Assembly: GCA_000469685.2 (NCBI GenBank)
Contig: LS997567.1
Location: 17,921,422 to 17,985,421, forward strand
Direction: 5' to 3'
DNA: 64,000 nt
DNA from: Haemonchus contortus
Lineage: Eukaryota > Nematoda > Chromadorea > Rhabditida > Trichostrongylidae
In this document: in pieces, positions 35,323-49,464 of the stretch
Layout of the letters: the number at the start of each line of letters is the position of its first letter
How positions within the stretch are numbered: the stretch's first letter is position 1
Position numbers and translations under genes: made by a program
The notes under the pieces: model-generated
Databases searched by the model: none
Told to the model about the DNA's origin: nothing
What the model saw: only the letters and a program-made list of their open reading frames with translations

Positions 35323-36947
35323 TTATGGAATTGTATTGGAAAAGGTAATATGAAGCTTATTAATAGTGTCCTGTGAAACGAAGCTTCTCTGTGCACCTGT
35401 ATCAAGCAGAAGTACGACAGTTATAATAGTACCAGTCTGTGGGTTGACGGCTTTGGCTTCTACGGTCATTAGGGTAGAGGAAGCTGTCGTATCTAGCGTG
35501 GTAGATACCTGTGTTGTCGAAGGACTCTTGTCACGATGTAGATCCATAACTTTTTCATACTCTTCGTCCGAGTCCAGAGCTGAGTAGACAGGAAGTTCGC
35601 GATCTTGCGTGCGGTCACGTCTATACGGGCTTCCACGATAGGGACTGTTATCGCGTACGGGTGATTGAAAGCGGACTGTTCGACGTTGGGAACTGCTTGA
35701 TCTGTCTGACATTCCATGATGCGGAGAAGGTGTTCGTTTGTAATGCCTTCCAGCAGAGAGAGATCTTTCGCGTGATATTGAAGCTCCTCTCTCGAAAGAT
35801 GTAGTTCTTCTAGGAGAGTTGCTACGTGAGTGCCTTTCTGATGATGAACAAGAAGATTCACGTGAATGTGGTCTTCTGCCAGAATCGGGTGAGCAATATC
35901 TTCTAGTGGAATGAGTACAGATAAGGTGGTGATGGGGTCCGCCACAAGGTGAACAGCCGGATTGACTACAAGCCCGACTAGGGTGTCCGGCGCACAGGCA
36001 TTTCCAGCAAAGGCGAAGGGAATTAACTATGATGCGACGATTCGAAGGCGGCATGTAATAATGACAGCGCCTCGACGATTGATTGTATGAGTTGCAGAAG
36101 CAACACATCGTGGGGTCATATCGTGGCCCTGGTGTTGGTGTTCTCGAACGTTCGACGGAAACAGGGTTAGCCGCTAGCAGGGATCCAGACGTGGTGACTG
36201 CGTAGTCCTCTAGCTTTTCGAACTCCTCGATGACTTCATTGAGTGCATCTAGGAGTTCAGGTAATGTCCATGTTTTCCCTGATCGGTGTTCCAGTCTATT
36301 GAATTCCAATTGAGTTTCACGAGGAAACTTCTTCTTAATTAGGGTCATGAGTGACCACGAAGTGGTGGTATCTTCGTAGCGATTGAGTTGCATAATGAAT
36401 GACTGGATTTGGCAAAGGGTATCCCTTAGTGCCGCAGCTGAGGTACTTGATGTTGGTAGACGCTCCAGTCTTTGGTGGAAAAGACAGCGAGTAAAATGAG
36501 GGCGATCGTATCGTTTTTTCAGAGCCTGGATGGCAAGGTGGCAATTTTCTGGTTTTGACGGATCACACCCTTGGATTAATAACGCAGCGCTACCTTTTAG
36601 TGAATGTGTCAGATAAATGAATTTGGTGGACAACGAAAGACTGTCGTTCTCGTGAACCGCAGTCTTGAAACTGCACCAGAAGTCATAGAAATCAGCAACA
36701 TCACCGTCAACTGTAACTAAAGCCGGCGAAGCTGAATCGGCTGTAGCATGGAGGCAGAGAAATCCTGAGTAGCCGCAATTGTTGATCTTCCTGGATTATC
36801 GTCATTACCGCGGCATAACGGAATGTTGGTACTTTGTGGCGCGTCGGCGATACTAATCGCTGACGTCGCGGTGACTATATCGTCGATATGCTGTTGGAGG
36901 AGAATGCTAATGGTACATGGAGTCGTCCATGAGGAGTTGCGCGTCAA
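35323..36947 (-). pseudogene. BEL/Pao gag and protease N-terminal part
   Basis: 36947-36717 encodes the Gag start (LLQQHIDDIVTATSAISIAD, ending SMLQPIQL). A frameshift near 36715 is followed by a long frame to 35323 that starts with the BEL Gag core (DVADFYDFWCSF, THSLKGSAALLIQG). Three Cys/His clusters follow (about 36100-35910), then an Arg/Ser-rich linker, and the protease active site LLLDTGAQRSFV at about 35410-35375. The stop TAA at about 35323 is in frame with the downstream protease/RT part. It is the best preserved mobile gene in the window. Confidence 0.88.
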
Positions 36948-36949
36948 GC

Positions 36950-38800
36950 ATTACGATTACAACTTGCGCTTTCTCCATGATTTTTTCGCCTTGTTTATCA
37001 TCCAGAGTTGTTTTTTGTCTTTTTTGTTGTTGTTTGTTTTCGCTATGATGATTATTCTCGAACTTTGAATGTGGGCATTTACATCTCCATCATTGTATAG
37101 ACCACGAACATGCATGTAAATTTGCTCTTCAACTATGTATGGGATTAGAGTGAGCGGCTGATTCCAAGAAAAGTTCAGTTTGTAAGAGGACCACTTCTCA
37201 GAAGCCCATCTAAGGGTTTCATGGATGCGATTCGAAGGCAAATGTTTAAGAAAATCGCACGAACTATGAACATGCTAAGGGTGGAGAAACATTTCACAAA
37301 TTGCACTTCCATATGATTATCGCGATTTTTCAGAAGTGGTCAAGATGAGATCGACAACCTAACGCAACAACTTTTGCAAGGTCTGCACACGTCGTCACTG
37401 TTTTGATATCCTATTTCCTCTTGAAATATTAGTTCACATGAGACTGGTCATTCCCTTGTCTCATTTGTTTGGTGACAGAAAGAAATGATCAGTGCTCGCA
37501 TAAGCGCCTGTGGAAGACGATTTGATTGAATAATGATTACATACTTGATGGTCCCTCAATAGATTAAAAGTGTTGTCCGTCTTTTCTAGAAAGGTGTTCT
37601 AAATGTTAAACTCGAACGAGTAATACAAATGTAGGATTCTGACAGAATGAGGAACAGAAACCGCATGTGTGTTCCAAACAGCAGGTTTTCAACCCTTTTC
37701 TCAATTTGTGTTTTCCTTGTAATTCCTTAGAAATACATTGAATTGACAAGTCCATCATTCTTATATTGATACTATCTGTAGTAATGAATACCATCTGTTG
37801 TGCCGCTGAGGATTATGCATTTTTCCAACGTAGATTCGTCACCAGCATAACTTAGGAAATGCTTATTGTGACATGACTGTTGATAAATATTCAGGCCAAA
37901 TGAATCACTTCACCGATGATAGTAAGCTGTGTATATTGCTGCCCTTTTCATCTATCCGCTGTTTTTACGCTTAAAAAATCATGCCATCAAATGCGCGGTT
38001 GACGAAAAAATGGTTTTTCAGAATTCAGTTCAGAATGAGTCCGTGGTCGCACAAACGCCATATGGGGCACTGTTGGGTCGAAAAACGGAATAGGATAGAA
38101 TTAGCAGTGCATTGAGCCCTTCTAGACCTGCACTGCTGCAACAGATAATGGTGACCGTGTTCTAGAAAACTTTTAGAGGCTGTACTATTCGCAGTGAGGC
38201 GACTTTGTTGAAAATTGAGACAGCTAAGGGCCTGAACTCAGTGATTGTATTTGCGCTGCTCTATTAATCTGCCTACCCTTTACCAACTACTATCCTAGTT
38301 ACCTAGTCTCTACATCCTATGAGTGATGAAGGTGAGTTCATTTTGACTGTCCTGTCCTGACCTGCTGAATATACAGAATAGAGTAGCAGAATAGGAGTAG
38401 CCGAATGTTTTCACTTAAGGCAGCCTAAAACCCTTGGTCATAGTATAAGGAATTCCTGTACTTTTGGGCAGGTCTCAATGCTACTGACCGACTTGACAAT
38501 TCTTCAAAATCCCCCTCCCATGCCATTCTTGCCGTCAATATCTTGCCCAACTCCAATTTTCTTTTCTTTTTCGAAGCTTTAGATTTCCCATGATCCCGTT
38601 TTCTTTTCCATCCCTGAACAATTCCGGATCAGCTTAGTATGGCCTGTAGGAGGTCGTTGGCTATACTTTATTATTATAATAAATATTATGGCCGGTAGGA
38701 GGTCGTTGGTTATAATTTATATTATAATTTATTACGAGAGAACTGATATCACAATGAGAAGTGTCTCCTATCAATATACCACCATATATAACGCGCTAAT
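36950..38800. other. No recognised gene
   Basis: This is where the 5' LTR and leader of the minus-strand BEL element should lie. No second copy of any stretch here was found downstream of the element, so no LTR could be defined. Short frames only. Near 38640-38710 a 30-bp segment (TATGGCCGGTAGGAGGTCGTTGG type) is tandemly repeated, then the TG array starts. Confidence 0.4.
38638..38730 (+). repeat. Two-copy tandem repeat of about 50 bp
   Basis: 'ATGGCCTGTAGGAGGTCGTTGG' followed by an ATT/TATAAT-rich tail (about 38639) is repeated as 'ATGGCCGGTAGGAGGTCGTTGG' (about 38688), with AT-rich linkers. It sits directly upstream of the giant array. Confidence 0.75.
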
Positions 38801-38801
38801 A

Positions 38802-41800
38802 TCTGTGTGTGCGTGTGTGCGTGTGTATGTGTGTATGTATGTGTGCATGTGTGTATGCGTGTGTGCGTGTGGGTGTGCGTGTGTGTATGTGTGTATGTGT
38901 GTATGTGTGTATGTGAGTATGCATGTATATGTGTAGGTGTGTATGTGTGTATGTGTGTGCGTGTGCGTGTGTGTTTGTGTGTAACTGTGCGTGTATGTGT
39001 GGGTGTGCGTGTGTGTATGTATGTATATGTGTAGGTGTGTATGTGTCTGTGTGTATGACTGTATGTGCGTTTGCGTGTATGTGAGTATGTGTATGCGTGT
39101 GTGCGTGTCTGTATATGTGGGTGTGCGTGTGTGTATGTGTGTATGTGTGTATGTGTATGTGTGTATGCATGTATATGTGTAGGTGTGTATGTGTGTATGT
39201 GTATGCGTGTGTGTGTGCGTGTGTGTTTGTGTGTATCTGTGCGTGTATGTGTATGTGTGTATGTGTGTATGTGTGTATGTATGTGTATGTGCGTATGTGT
39301 GTATGCGTGTATGTGTGTATGTGTGTATGTGTGTTTATGCATGTGTATGTGCGTATGTGTGTATGTGTGCATGTGTGTATGTGTGTGTATGTATGTGTAT
39401 GTGTGTATGTGTGTATGTGTGTGTGCGTGTGTGTTTACGTATGTGTGTATGTATGCGTGTATATGTGTATGTGTGCACGTGCGTATGTGTGTATGTCTGT
39501 ATGTGTGTATGTGCGCACGTGCGTATGTGTGTATGTGTGTATGTGTGTATGTGTGTATGTGTGTATATGTGTATGTGTTTATGTGGGTATGTGTGTATGT
39601 GTGTATATGTGTATGTGTTTATGTGTGTATGTGTGTATCTGTGCGTGTATGTGTATGAGTGTATATGTGTATGTGTTTATGTGTGTATGTGTGTATGTGT
39701 GTATATGTCTATGTGTTTATGTGTGTATGTGTGTATCTGTGCGTGTATGTGTATGTGTGTCTGTGTCCATGTGTGTATGACTGTATGTGCGTTTGCGTGT
39801 ATGTGAGAATGTGTATGCGTGTGTGCGTGTGTGTATGTGTGGGTGTGCGTGTGTGTATCTGTGCGTGTATGTGTATGTGTGTATGTGTGTATGTGTGCAT
39901 GTATGTGTATGTGCGTAGGTGTGTATGTATGTGTATGTGCGTATGTGTGTATGCGTGTGTATGTATGTATGTGTGCGCGTGCGTGTGTGTGTGTGTATGT
40001 GTGTGTGTGAGTATGCATGTATATGTGTAGGTGTGTATGTGTGTATGTGTGTGCGTGTGTGTGTGCGTGTGTGTTTGTGTGTAACTGTGCGTGTATGTGT
40101 GGGTGTGCGTGTGTGTATGTGTGTATATGTGTAGGTGTGTATGTGTCTATGTGTGTATGACTGTATGTGCGTTTGCGTGTATGTGAGTATGTGTATGCGT
40201 GTGTGCGTGTGTGTATGTGTGGGTGTGCGTGTGTGTATCTGTGCGTGTATGTGTATGTGTGTGTATGTGTGTATGTATGTGTATGAGCGTAGGTGTGTAT
40301 GTATGTGTATGTGCGTATGTGTGTATGCGTGTGTATGTATGTGTGCGCGCGTGTGTGTATGTGTGTATGTGTGTATGTGTGTATGTGTATGTGTGTATGC
40401 ATGTATATGTGTAGGTGTGTATGTGTGTATGTGTATGCGTGTGTGTGTGCGTGTGTGTTTGTGTGTATCTGTGCGTGTATGTGTATGTGTGTATGTGTGT
40501 ATGTGTGTATGTGTGTATGTGTGTTTATGCATGTGTATGTGCGTATGTGTGTATGTGTGCATGTGTGTATGTGTGTGTATGTATGTGTATGTGTGTATGT
40601 GTGTATGTGTGTGTGCGTGTGTGTTTACGTATGTGTGTATGTATGCGTGTATATGTGTATGTGTGTAGGTGTATGTGTGTATGTGCGTATGTATGTGTAG
40701 GTGTGTATGTGTGTATGTATGTGTATGTGCGTATGTGTGTATGTATGTGTATGTGCGTATGTGTGTATGTCTGTATGTGTGTATGTGTGTATGTGTGTAT
40801 ATGTGTATGTGTTTATGTGTGTATGTGTGTATCTGTGCGTGTATGTGTATGTGTGTATATGTGTATGTGTTTATGTGTGTATGTGTGTATGTGTGTATAT
40901 GTGTATGTGTTTATGTGTGTATGTGTGTATCTGTGCGTGTATGTGTATGTGTGTCTGTGTCCATGTGTGTATGACTGTATGTGCGTTTGCGTGTATGTGA
41001 GTATGTGTATGCGTGTGTGCGTGTGTGTATGTGTGGGTGTGCGTGTGTGTATCTGTGCGTGTATGTGTATGTGTGTGTGTATGTGTGTATGTATGTGTAT
41101 GTGCGTAGGTGTGTATGTATGTGTATGTGCGTATGTGTGTATGCGTGTGTATGTATGTATGTGTGCGCGCGCGTGTGTGTATGTGTGTATGTGTGTATGT
41201 ATGTCTAGGCGTGTATGTGTGTATGTATGTGTATGTGTATGTGTGTATATGTGTATGTGTTTATGTGTTCATGTGTGTATGTGCGTCTGTGCGTGCGTGT
41301 ATGCGTGGGTATGTGTGTATGTGTGTATGTGTGTATGCGTGCATGTGTGTATGACTGTATGTGCGTTTGCGTGTATGTGAGTATGTGTATGCGTGTGTGC
41401 GTGTGTGTATGTGCGTCTGTGCGTGCGTCGATGCGTGTGTATGTGGTATGCGTGTATGTGTGCGTATGTATGTATATGTGCGCGTACGTAAGTGCGTATG
41501 TGTGTATGTGCGTATGTATGTGTATGTGTGTATGTGTGTATATGTGTATGTGTGTACATGCGAATGTGTGTTTGTGTGTATGTGTCGATGTATGTGTAGG
41601 TGCGTAGGTGTGTATGTGTGTGTATATGTGTATGTGTGTAGGTGTATGTGTGTATATGTGTATGTGTGTACATGCGTATGTGTGTATGTGTGTATGTGTG
41701 TATGTGTGTGCGTATGCGTGTGCGTGTGTGTTTGTGTGTATCTGTGTGTGTGTATGTGTGTGTGCGTGTGTGCTTATGTGTGTATGTGTGTATGTGTGTA

Positions 41801-44800
41801 GGTGTATGTGTGTATGTATGTGTATGTGTATGTGTGTATATGTGTATGTGTTTATGTGTGCATGTGTGTATGTGTGTATGTATGTGTATGTGTATGTATG
41901 TGTATGTGTGCACGTGCGTATGTGTGTATATGTGTATGTGTGCACGTGCGTATGTGTGTATGTGCGTATGTATGTGTAGGTGTGTATGTGTGTATGTATG
42001 TGTATGTGCGTATGTGTGTATGTATATGTATGTGCGTATGTGTGTATGCGTGTGTATGTATGTATGTGTGCGCGTGCGTATGTGTGTATGTGTGTAGGTG
42101 TGTATGTGTGTATATGTGTATGTGTTTATGTGTGCATGTGTGTATGACTGTATGTGCGTTTGCGTGTATGTGAGTATGTGTATGCGTGTGTGCGTGTGTG
42201 TATGTGTGGGTGTGCGTGTGTGTATCTGTGCGTGTATGTGTATGTGTGTGTGTATGTGTGTATGTATGTGTATGTGCGTAGGTGTGTATGTATGTGTATG
42301 TGCGTATGTGTGTATGCGTGTGTATGTATGTATGTGTGCGCGCGTGTGTGTATGTGTGTATGTGTGTATGTATGTCTAGGCGTGTATGTGTGTATGTATG
42401 TGTATGTGTATGTGTGTATATGTGTATGTGTTTATGTGTTCATGAGTGTATGTGCGTCTGTGCGTGCGTGTATGAGTGGGTATGTGTGTATGTGTGTATG
42501 TGTGTATGTGTGTGTGTGTAGGTGTATGTGTGTATGTGCGTATGTATGTGTAGGTGTGTATGTGTGTATGTATGTGTATGTGCGTATGTGTGTATGTATA
42601 TGTATGTGCGTATGTGTGTATGCGTGTGTATGTATGTATGTGTGCGCGTGCGTATGTGTGTATGTGTGTATGTGTGTATGTGTGTATGTGTGTAGGTGTA
42701 TGTGTGTATGTGCGTATGTATGTGTAGGTGTGTATGTGTGTATGTATGTGTATGTGCGTATGTGTGTATGTATGTGTATGTGCGTATGTGTGTATGTCTG
42801 TATGTGTGTATGTGTGTATGTGTGTATATGTGTATGTGTTTATGTGTGTATGTGTGTATCTGTGCGTGTATGTGTATGTGTGTATATGTGTATGTGTTTA
42901 TGTGTGTATGTGTGTATGTGTGTATATGTCTATGTGTTTATGTGTGTATGTGTGTATCTGTGCGTGTATGTGTATGTGTGTATGTGTGTATGTGTGCATG
43001 TATGTGTATGTGCGTAGGTGTGTATGTATGTGTATGTGCGTATGTGTGTATGCGTGTGTATGTATGTATGTGTGCGCGTGCGTGTGTGTATGTGTGTATG
43101 TGTGTGTGTGAGTATGCATGTATATGTGTAGGTGTGTATGTGTGTATGTGTGTGCGTGTGTGTGTGCGTGTGCGTTTGTGTGTAACTGTGCGTGTGTGTG
43201 GGTGTGCGTGTGTGTATGTGTGTATATGTGTAGGTGTGTATGTGTCTATGTGTGTATGACTGTATGTGCGTTTGCGTGTATGTGAGTATGTGTATGCGTG
43301 TGTGCGTGTGTGTATGTGTGGGTGTGCGTGTGTGTATCTGTGCGTGTATGTGTATGTGTGTGTGTATGTGTGTATGTATGTGTATGAGCGTAGGTGTGTA
43401 TGTATGTGTATGCGCGTATGTGTGTATGCGTGTGTATGTATGTATGTGTGCGCGCGTGTGTGTATGTGTGTATGTGTGTATGTGTGTATGTGTATGTGTG
43501 TATGCATGTATATGTGTAGGTGTGTATGTGTGTATGTGTATGCGTGTGTGTGTGCGTGTGTGTTTGTGTGTATCTGTGCGTGTATGTGTATGTGTGTATG
43601 TGTGTATGTGTGTATGTATGTGTATGTGCGTATGTGTGTATGTGTGTATGTGTGTATGTGTGTATGTGTGTTTATGCATGTGTATGTGCGTATGTGTGTA
43701 TGTGTGCATGTGTGTATGTGTGTGTATGTATGTGTATGTGTGTATGTGTGTATGTGTGTGTGCGTGTGTGTTTACGTATGTGTGTATGTATGCGTGTATA
43801 TGTGTATGTGTGCACGTGCGTATGTGTGTATGTCTGTATGTGTGTATGTGCGCACGTGCGTATGTGTGTATGTGTGTATGTGTGTATGTGTGTATGTGTG
43901 TATATGTGTATGTGTTTATGTGAGTATGTGTGTATGTGTGTATATGTGTATGTGTTTATGTGTGTATGTGTGTATCTGTGCGTGTATGTGTATGTGTGTA
44001 TATGTGTATGTGTTTATGTGTGTATGTGTGTATGTGTGTATATGTCTATGTGTTTATGTGTGTATGTGTGTATCTGTGCGTGTATGTGTATGTGTGTCTG
44101 TGTCCATGTGTGTATGACTGTATGTGCGTTTGCGTGTATGTGAGTATATGTATGTGTGCGCGCGTGTGTGTATGTGTGTATGTGTGTATGTATGTCTAGG
44201 CGTGTATGTGTGTATGTATGTGTATGTGTATGTGTGTATATGTGTATGTGTTTATGTGTTCATGAGTGTATTTGCGTCCGTGCGTGCGTGTATGCGTGGG
44301 TATGTGTGTATGTGTGTATGTGTGTATGTGTGTATGTGTGTAGGTGTATGTGTGTATGTGCGTATGTATGTGTAGGTGTGTATGTGTGTATGTATGTGTA
44401 TGTGCGTATGTGTGTATGCGTGTGTATGTATGTATGTGTGCGCGCGCGTGTGTGTATGTGTGTATGTGTGTATGTATGTCTAGACGTGGATGTGTGTATG
44501 TATGTGTATATGTATGTGTGTATATGTGTATGTGTTTATGTGTTCATGTGTGTATGTGCGTCTGTGCGTGCGTGTATGCGTGGGTATGTGTGTATGTGTG
44601 TATGTGTGTATGTGTGTATGTGTGTAGGTGTATGTGTGTATGTGCGTATGTATGTGTAGGTGTGTATGTGTGTATGTATGTGTATGTGCGTATGTGTGTA
44701 TGTATATGTATGTGCGTATGTGTGTATGCGTGTGTATGTATGTATGTGTGCGCGTGCGTATGTGTGTATGTGTGTAGGTGTGTATGTGTGTATATGTGTA

Positions 44801-47800
44801 TGTGTTTATGTGTGCATGTGTGTATGACTGTATGTGCGTTTGCGTGTATGTGAGTATGTGTATGCGTGTGTGCGTGTGTGTATGTGCGTCTGTGCGTGCG
44901 TGGATGCGTGTGTATGTGGTATGCGTGTATGTGTGCGTATGTATGTATATGTGCGCGTACGTATGTGCGTATGTGTGTATGTGCGTATGTATGTGTATGT
45001 GTGTATGTGTGTATATGTGTATGTGTGTACATGCGAATGTGTGTTTGTGTGTATGTGTCGATGTATGTGTAGGCGCGTAGGTGTGTATGTGTGTATATGT
45101 GTATGTGTGTAGGTGTATGTGTGTATATGTGTATGTGTGTACATGCGTATGTGTGTGTGTGTATGTGTGTATGTGTGTATGTGTGTGCGTGTGTGCTTAT
45201 GTGTGTATGTGTGTATGTGTGTAGGTGTATGTGTGTATGTATGTGTATGTGTATGTGTGTATATGTGTATGTGTTTATGTTTTCATGTGTGTATGTGTGT
45301 ATGTGTGTAGGTGTATGTGTGCATGTGTGTATGTGTGTGTATGTATGTGTATGTGTGTATGTATGTGTATGTGCGTATGTGTATGTGTGTGCGAGTGTGG
45401 GTGTGTGCGTGTGTATGTGTGTATGTGTGTAAGTGTGCATATGTGCGTATGTGTGTATGTGTGCATGGGTGTATGTGTGTAGGTGTATGTGTGTATGTGT
45501 GTATGTATGTGTATGTGTATGTGTGTATATGTGTATGTGTTTATGTTTTCATGTGTGTATGTGTTTATGTGTGCATGTGTGTGTATGTATGTGTATGTGT
45601 ATGTATGTGTATGTGTGCACGTGCGTATGTGTGTATATGTGTATGTGTGCACGTGCTTATGTGTGTATGTATGTGTATGTGTGTATGTGCTTATGTGTTT
45701 ATGTGTGTATGTGTGGGCGTGCCTGTGTGTATGTGTCTATGTGTGTATGTGTGTATGTGTGTGCGTGTGTGTGCGTGTGTGTGCGTGTGTTTGTGTGTAT
45801 CTGTGCGTGTATGTGTATGTGTGTATGTGTGTATGTGTGTATATGTGTACGTGTGCACGCGCGTATGTGTGTATGTGTGTATGTGTGTAAGTGTGCACGT
45901 ACGTATGTGTGTATGTGTGCGTACGTGTGCATGTGTGTAGGTGTATGTGTGTATGTCTGTATGTATGTGTATGTGTATGTGTGTATGTGTGTATGTGTGC
46001 ATGTGTGTATGTGTGTATGCGTATGTGTATGTGTTTATGTTTTCATGTGTGTATGTGTGTATGTGTGTATGTGTGTTTATGCATGTGTATGTGCGCATGT
46101 GTGTATATGTGTAGGTGTGTATGTGTGTATGTGTGTATGTGTGTATATGTGTAGGTGTGTATGTGTGTATGTGTGTGCGTGTGTGTGCGCGTGTGTGTTT
46201 GTGTGTATCTGTGCGTGTATGTGTATGTGTGTGTGTATGTGTGTATGTATGTGTATGTGCGTAGGTGTGTATGTATGTGTATGTGCGTATGTGTGTATGC
46301 GTGTGTATGTATGTATGTGTGCGCGCGCGTGTGTGTATGTGTGTATGTGTGTATGTATGTCTAGGCGTGTATGTGTGTATGTATGTGCATGTGCGTATGT
46401 GTGTATGTGTGTATGTGTGTATGTGTGTTTATGCATGTGTATGTGCGTATGTGTGTATGTGTGCATGTGTGTATGTGTGTATGTATGTGCATGTGTGTAT
46501 GTGTGTATGTGTGTGTGCGTGTATGTATGTGTGCGTGTGCGTCTACGTATGTGTGTATGTATGCGTGTATATGTGTATGTGTGCACGTGCGTAGGTGTGT
46601 ATGTCTGTATGTGTGTATGTGCGCACGTGCGTATGTGTGTATGTGTGTATGTGTGTATGTGTGTATGTGTGTATATGTGTATGTGTTTATGTGTTCATGT
46701 GTGTATGTGCGTCTGTGCGTGCGTGTATGCGTGGGTATGTGTGTATGTGTGTATGTGTGTATATGTGTATGTGTTTATGTGTGTATGTGTGTATATGTGT
46801 ATGTGTTTATGTGTGTATGTGTGTATCTGTGCGTGAATGTGTATGTGTGTATGTGTGTATGTGTGTATGTATGTGTATGTGCGTAGGTGTGTATGTATGT
46901 GTATGTGCGTATGTGTGTATGCGTGTGTGCGTGTCTGTATATGTGGGTGTGCGTGTGTGTATGTGTGTATGTGTGTATGTGTGTATGTGTGTTTATGCAT
47001 GTGTATGTGCGTATGTGTGTATGTGTACATGTGTGTATGTGTGTGTATGTATGTGTATGTGTGTATGTGTGTATGTGTGTGTGCGTGTATGTATGTGTGC
47101 GTGTGCGTTTACGTATGTGTGTATGTATGCGTGTATATGTGTATGTGTGCACGTGCGTATGTGTGTATGTGTGTATGTGTGTATGTGTGTATGTGTGTAT
47201 ATGTGTATGTGTTTATGTGTTCATGTGTGTATGTGCGTCTGTGCGTGCGTGTATGCGTGGGTATGTGTGTATGTGTGTATGTGTGTATGTGTGTATGTGT
47301 GTAGGTGTATGTGTGTATGTGCGTATGTATGTGTAGGAGTGTATGTGTGTATGTATGTGTATGTGCGTATGTGTGTATGTATATGTATGTGCGTATGTGT
47401 GTATGTCTGTATGTGTGTATGTGCGCACGTGCGTATGTGTGTATGTGTGTATGTGTGTATGTGTTTATATGTGTATGTGTTTATGTGTGCATGTGTGTAT
47501 GTGTGTATATGTGTATGTGTTCATGTGTGTATGTGTGTATCTGTGCGTGTATGTGTATGTGTGTCTGTGTCCATGTGTGTATGACTGTATGTGCGTTTGC
47601 GTATATGTGAGTATGTGTATGTGTGTGTGCGTGTGTGTATGTGTGGGTGTGCGTGTGTGTATCTGTGCGTGTATGTGTATGTGTGTGTATGTGTGTATGT
47701 ATGTGTATGTGCGTAGGTGTGTATGTATGTGTATGTGCGTATGTGTGTATGCGTGTGTATGTATGTATGTGTGCGCGCGCGTGTGTGTATGTGTGTATGT

Positions 47801-49432
47801 GTGTATGTATGTCTAGGCGTGTATGTGTGTATGTATGTGTATGTGTATGTGTGTATATGTGTATGTGTTTATGTGTGCGTGTGTGTATGTGCGTCTGTGC
47901 GTGCGAGGATGCGTGTGTATGTGGTATGCGTGTATGTGTGCGTATGTATGTATATGTGCGCGTACGTATGTGCGTATGTGTGTATGTGCGTATGTATGTG
48001 TATGTGTGTATGTGTGTATATGTGTATGTGTGTACATGCGAATGTGTGTTTGTGTGTATGTGTCGATGTATGTGTAGGTGCGTAGGTGTGTATGTGTGTA
48101 TATGTGTATGTGTGTAGGTGTATGTGTGTATATGTGTATGTGTGTACATGCGTATGTGTGTATGTGTGTATGTGTGTATGTGTGTGCGTGTGCGTGTGCG
48201 TGTGTGTTTGTGTGTATCTGTGTGTGTATGTGTGTGTGCGTGTGTGCTTATGTGTGTATGTGTGTATGTGTGTAGGTGTATGTGTGTATGTATGTGTATG
48301 TGTATGTGTGTATATGTGTATGTGTTTATGTGTGCATGTGTGTATGTGTGTATGTATGTGTATGTGTATGTATGTGTATGTGTGCACGTGCGTATGTGCG
48401 TATATGTGTATGTGTGCACGTGCGTATGTGTGTATGTGTGTATGTGTGTATGTGTGTATATGTGTATGTGTTTATGTGTGTATGTGTGTATATGTGTATG
48501 TGTGTATGTGTGTATATGTGTATGTGTTTATGTCTGTATGTGTGTATATGTGTATGTGTTTATGTGTGTATGTGTGTATCTGTGCGTGTATGTGTATGTG
48601 TGTCTGTGTCCATGTGTGTGACTGTATGTGCGTTTGCGTGTATGTGAGTATGTGTATGCGTGTGTGCGTGTGTGTATGTGTGGGTGTGCGTGTGTGTATC
48701 TGTGCGTGTATGTGTATGTGTGTATGTGTGTATGTGTGTATGTATGTGTATGTGCGTAGGTGTGTATGTATGTGTATGTGCGTATGTGTGTATGCGTGTG
48801 TATGTATGTATGTGTGCGCGTGCGTGTGTTTATGTGTGTATGTGTGTGTGTGTGAGTATGCATGTATATGTGTATGTGTGTATGTGTGTGCGTGTGTGTG
48901 TGCGTGTGTGTTTGTGTGTAACTGTGCGTGTATGTGTGGGTGTGCGTGTGTGTATGTGTGTATATGTGTAGGTGTGTATGTGTCTATGTGTGTATGACTG
49001 TATGTGCGTTTGCGTGTATGTGAGTATGTGTATGTGTGTATGCATGTATATGTGTAGGTGTGTATGTGTGTATGTGTGTGCGTGTGTGCGTGTCTGTATA
49101 TGTGGGTGTGCGTGTGTGTATGTGTGTATGTGTATGTGTGTATGCATGTATATGTGTAGGTGTGTATGTGTGTATGTGCGTGCGTGTGTGTGGGCGTGTG
49201 TGTTTGTGCGTATCTGTGCGTGTATGTGTATGTGTGTGTGTATGTGTGTATGTATGTGTATGTGCGTAGGTGTGTATGTATGTGTATGTGCGTATGTGTG
49301 TATGCGTGTGTTTGTGTGTATCTGTGCGTGTATGTGTATGTGTGTGTGTATGTGTGTATGTATGTGTATGTGCGTAGGTGTGTATGTATGTGTATGTGCG
49401 TATGTGTGTATGCGTGTGTGTGTATGTATGTA

Positions 49433-49464
<32 letters not shown>

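Noticed and set aside
35366..35945. Frames 35366-35587 (+) and 35945-35493 (-)
   Set aside because: Shadows of the gag Arg/Ser-rich linker and protease frame.
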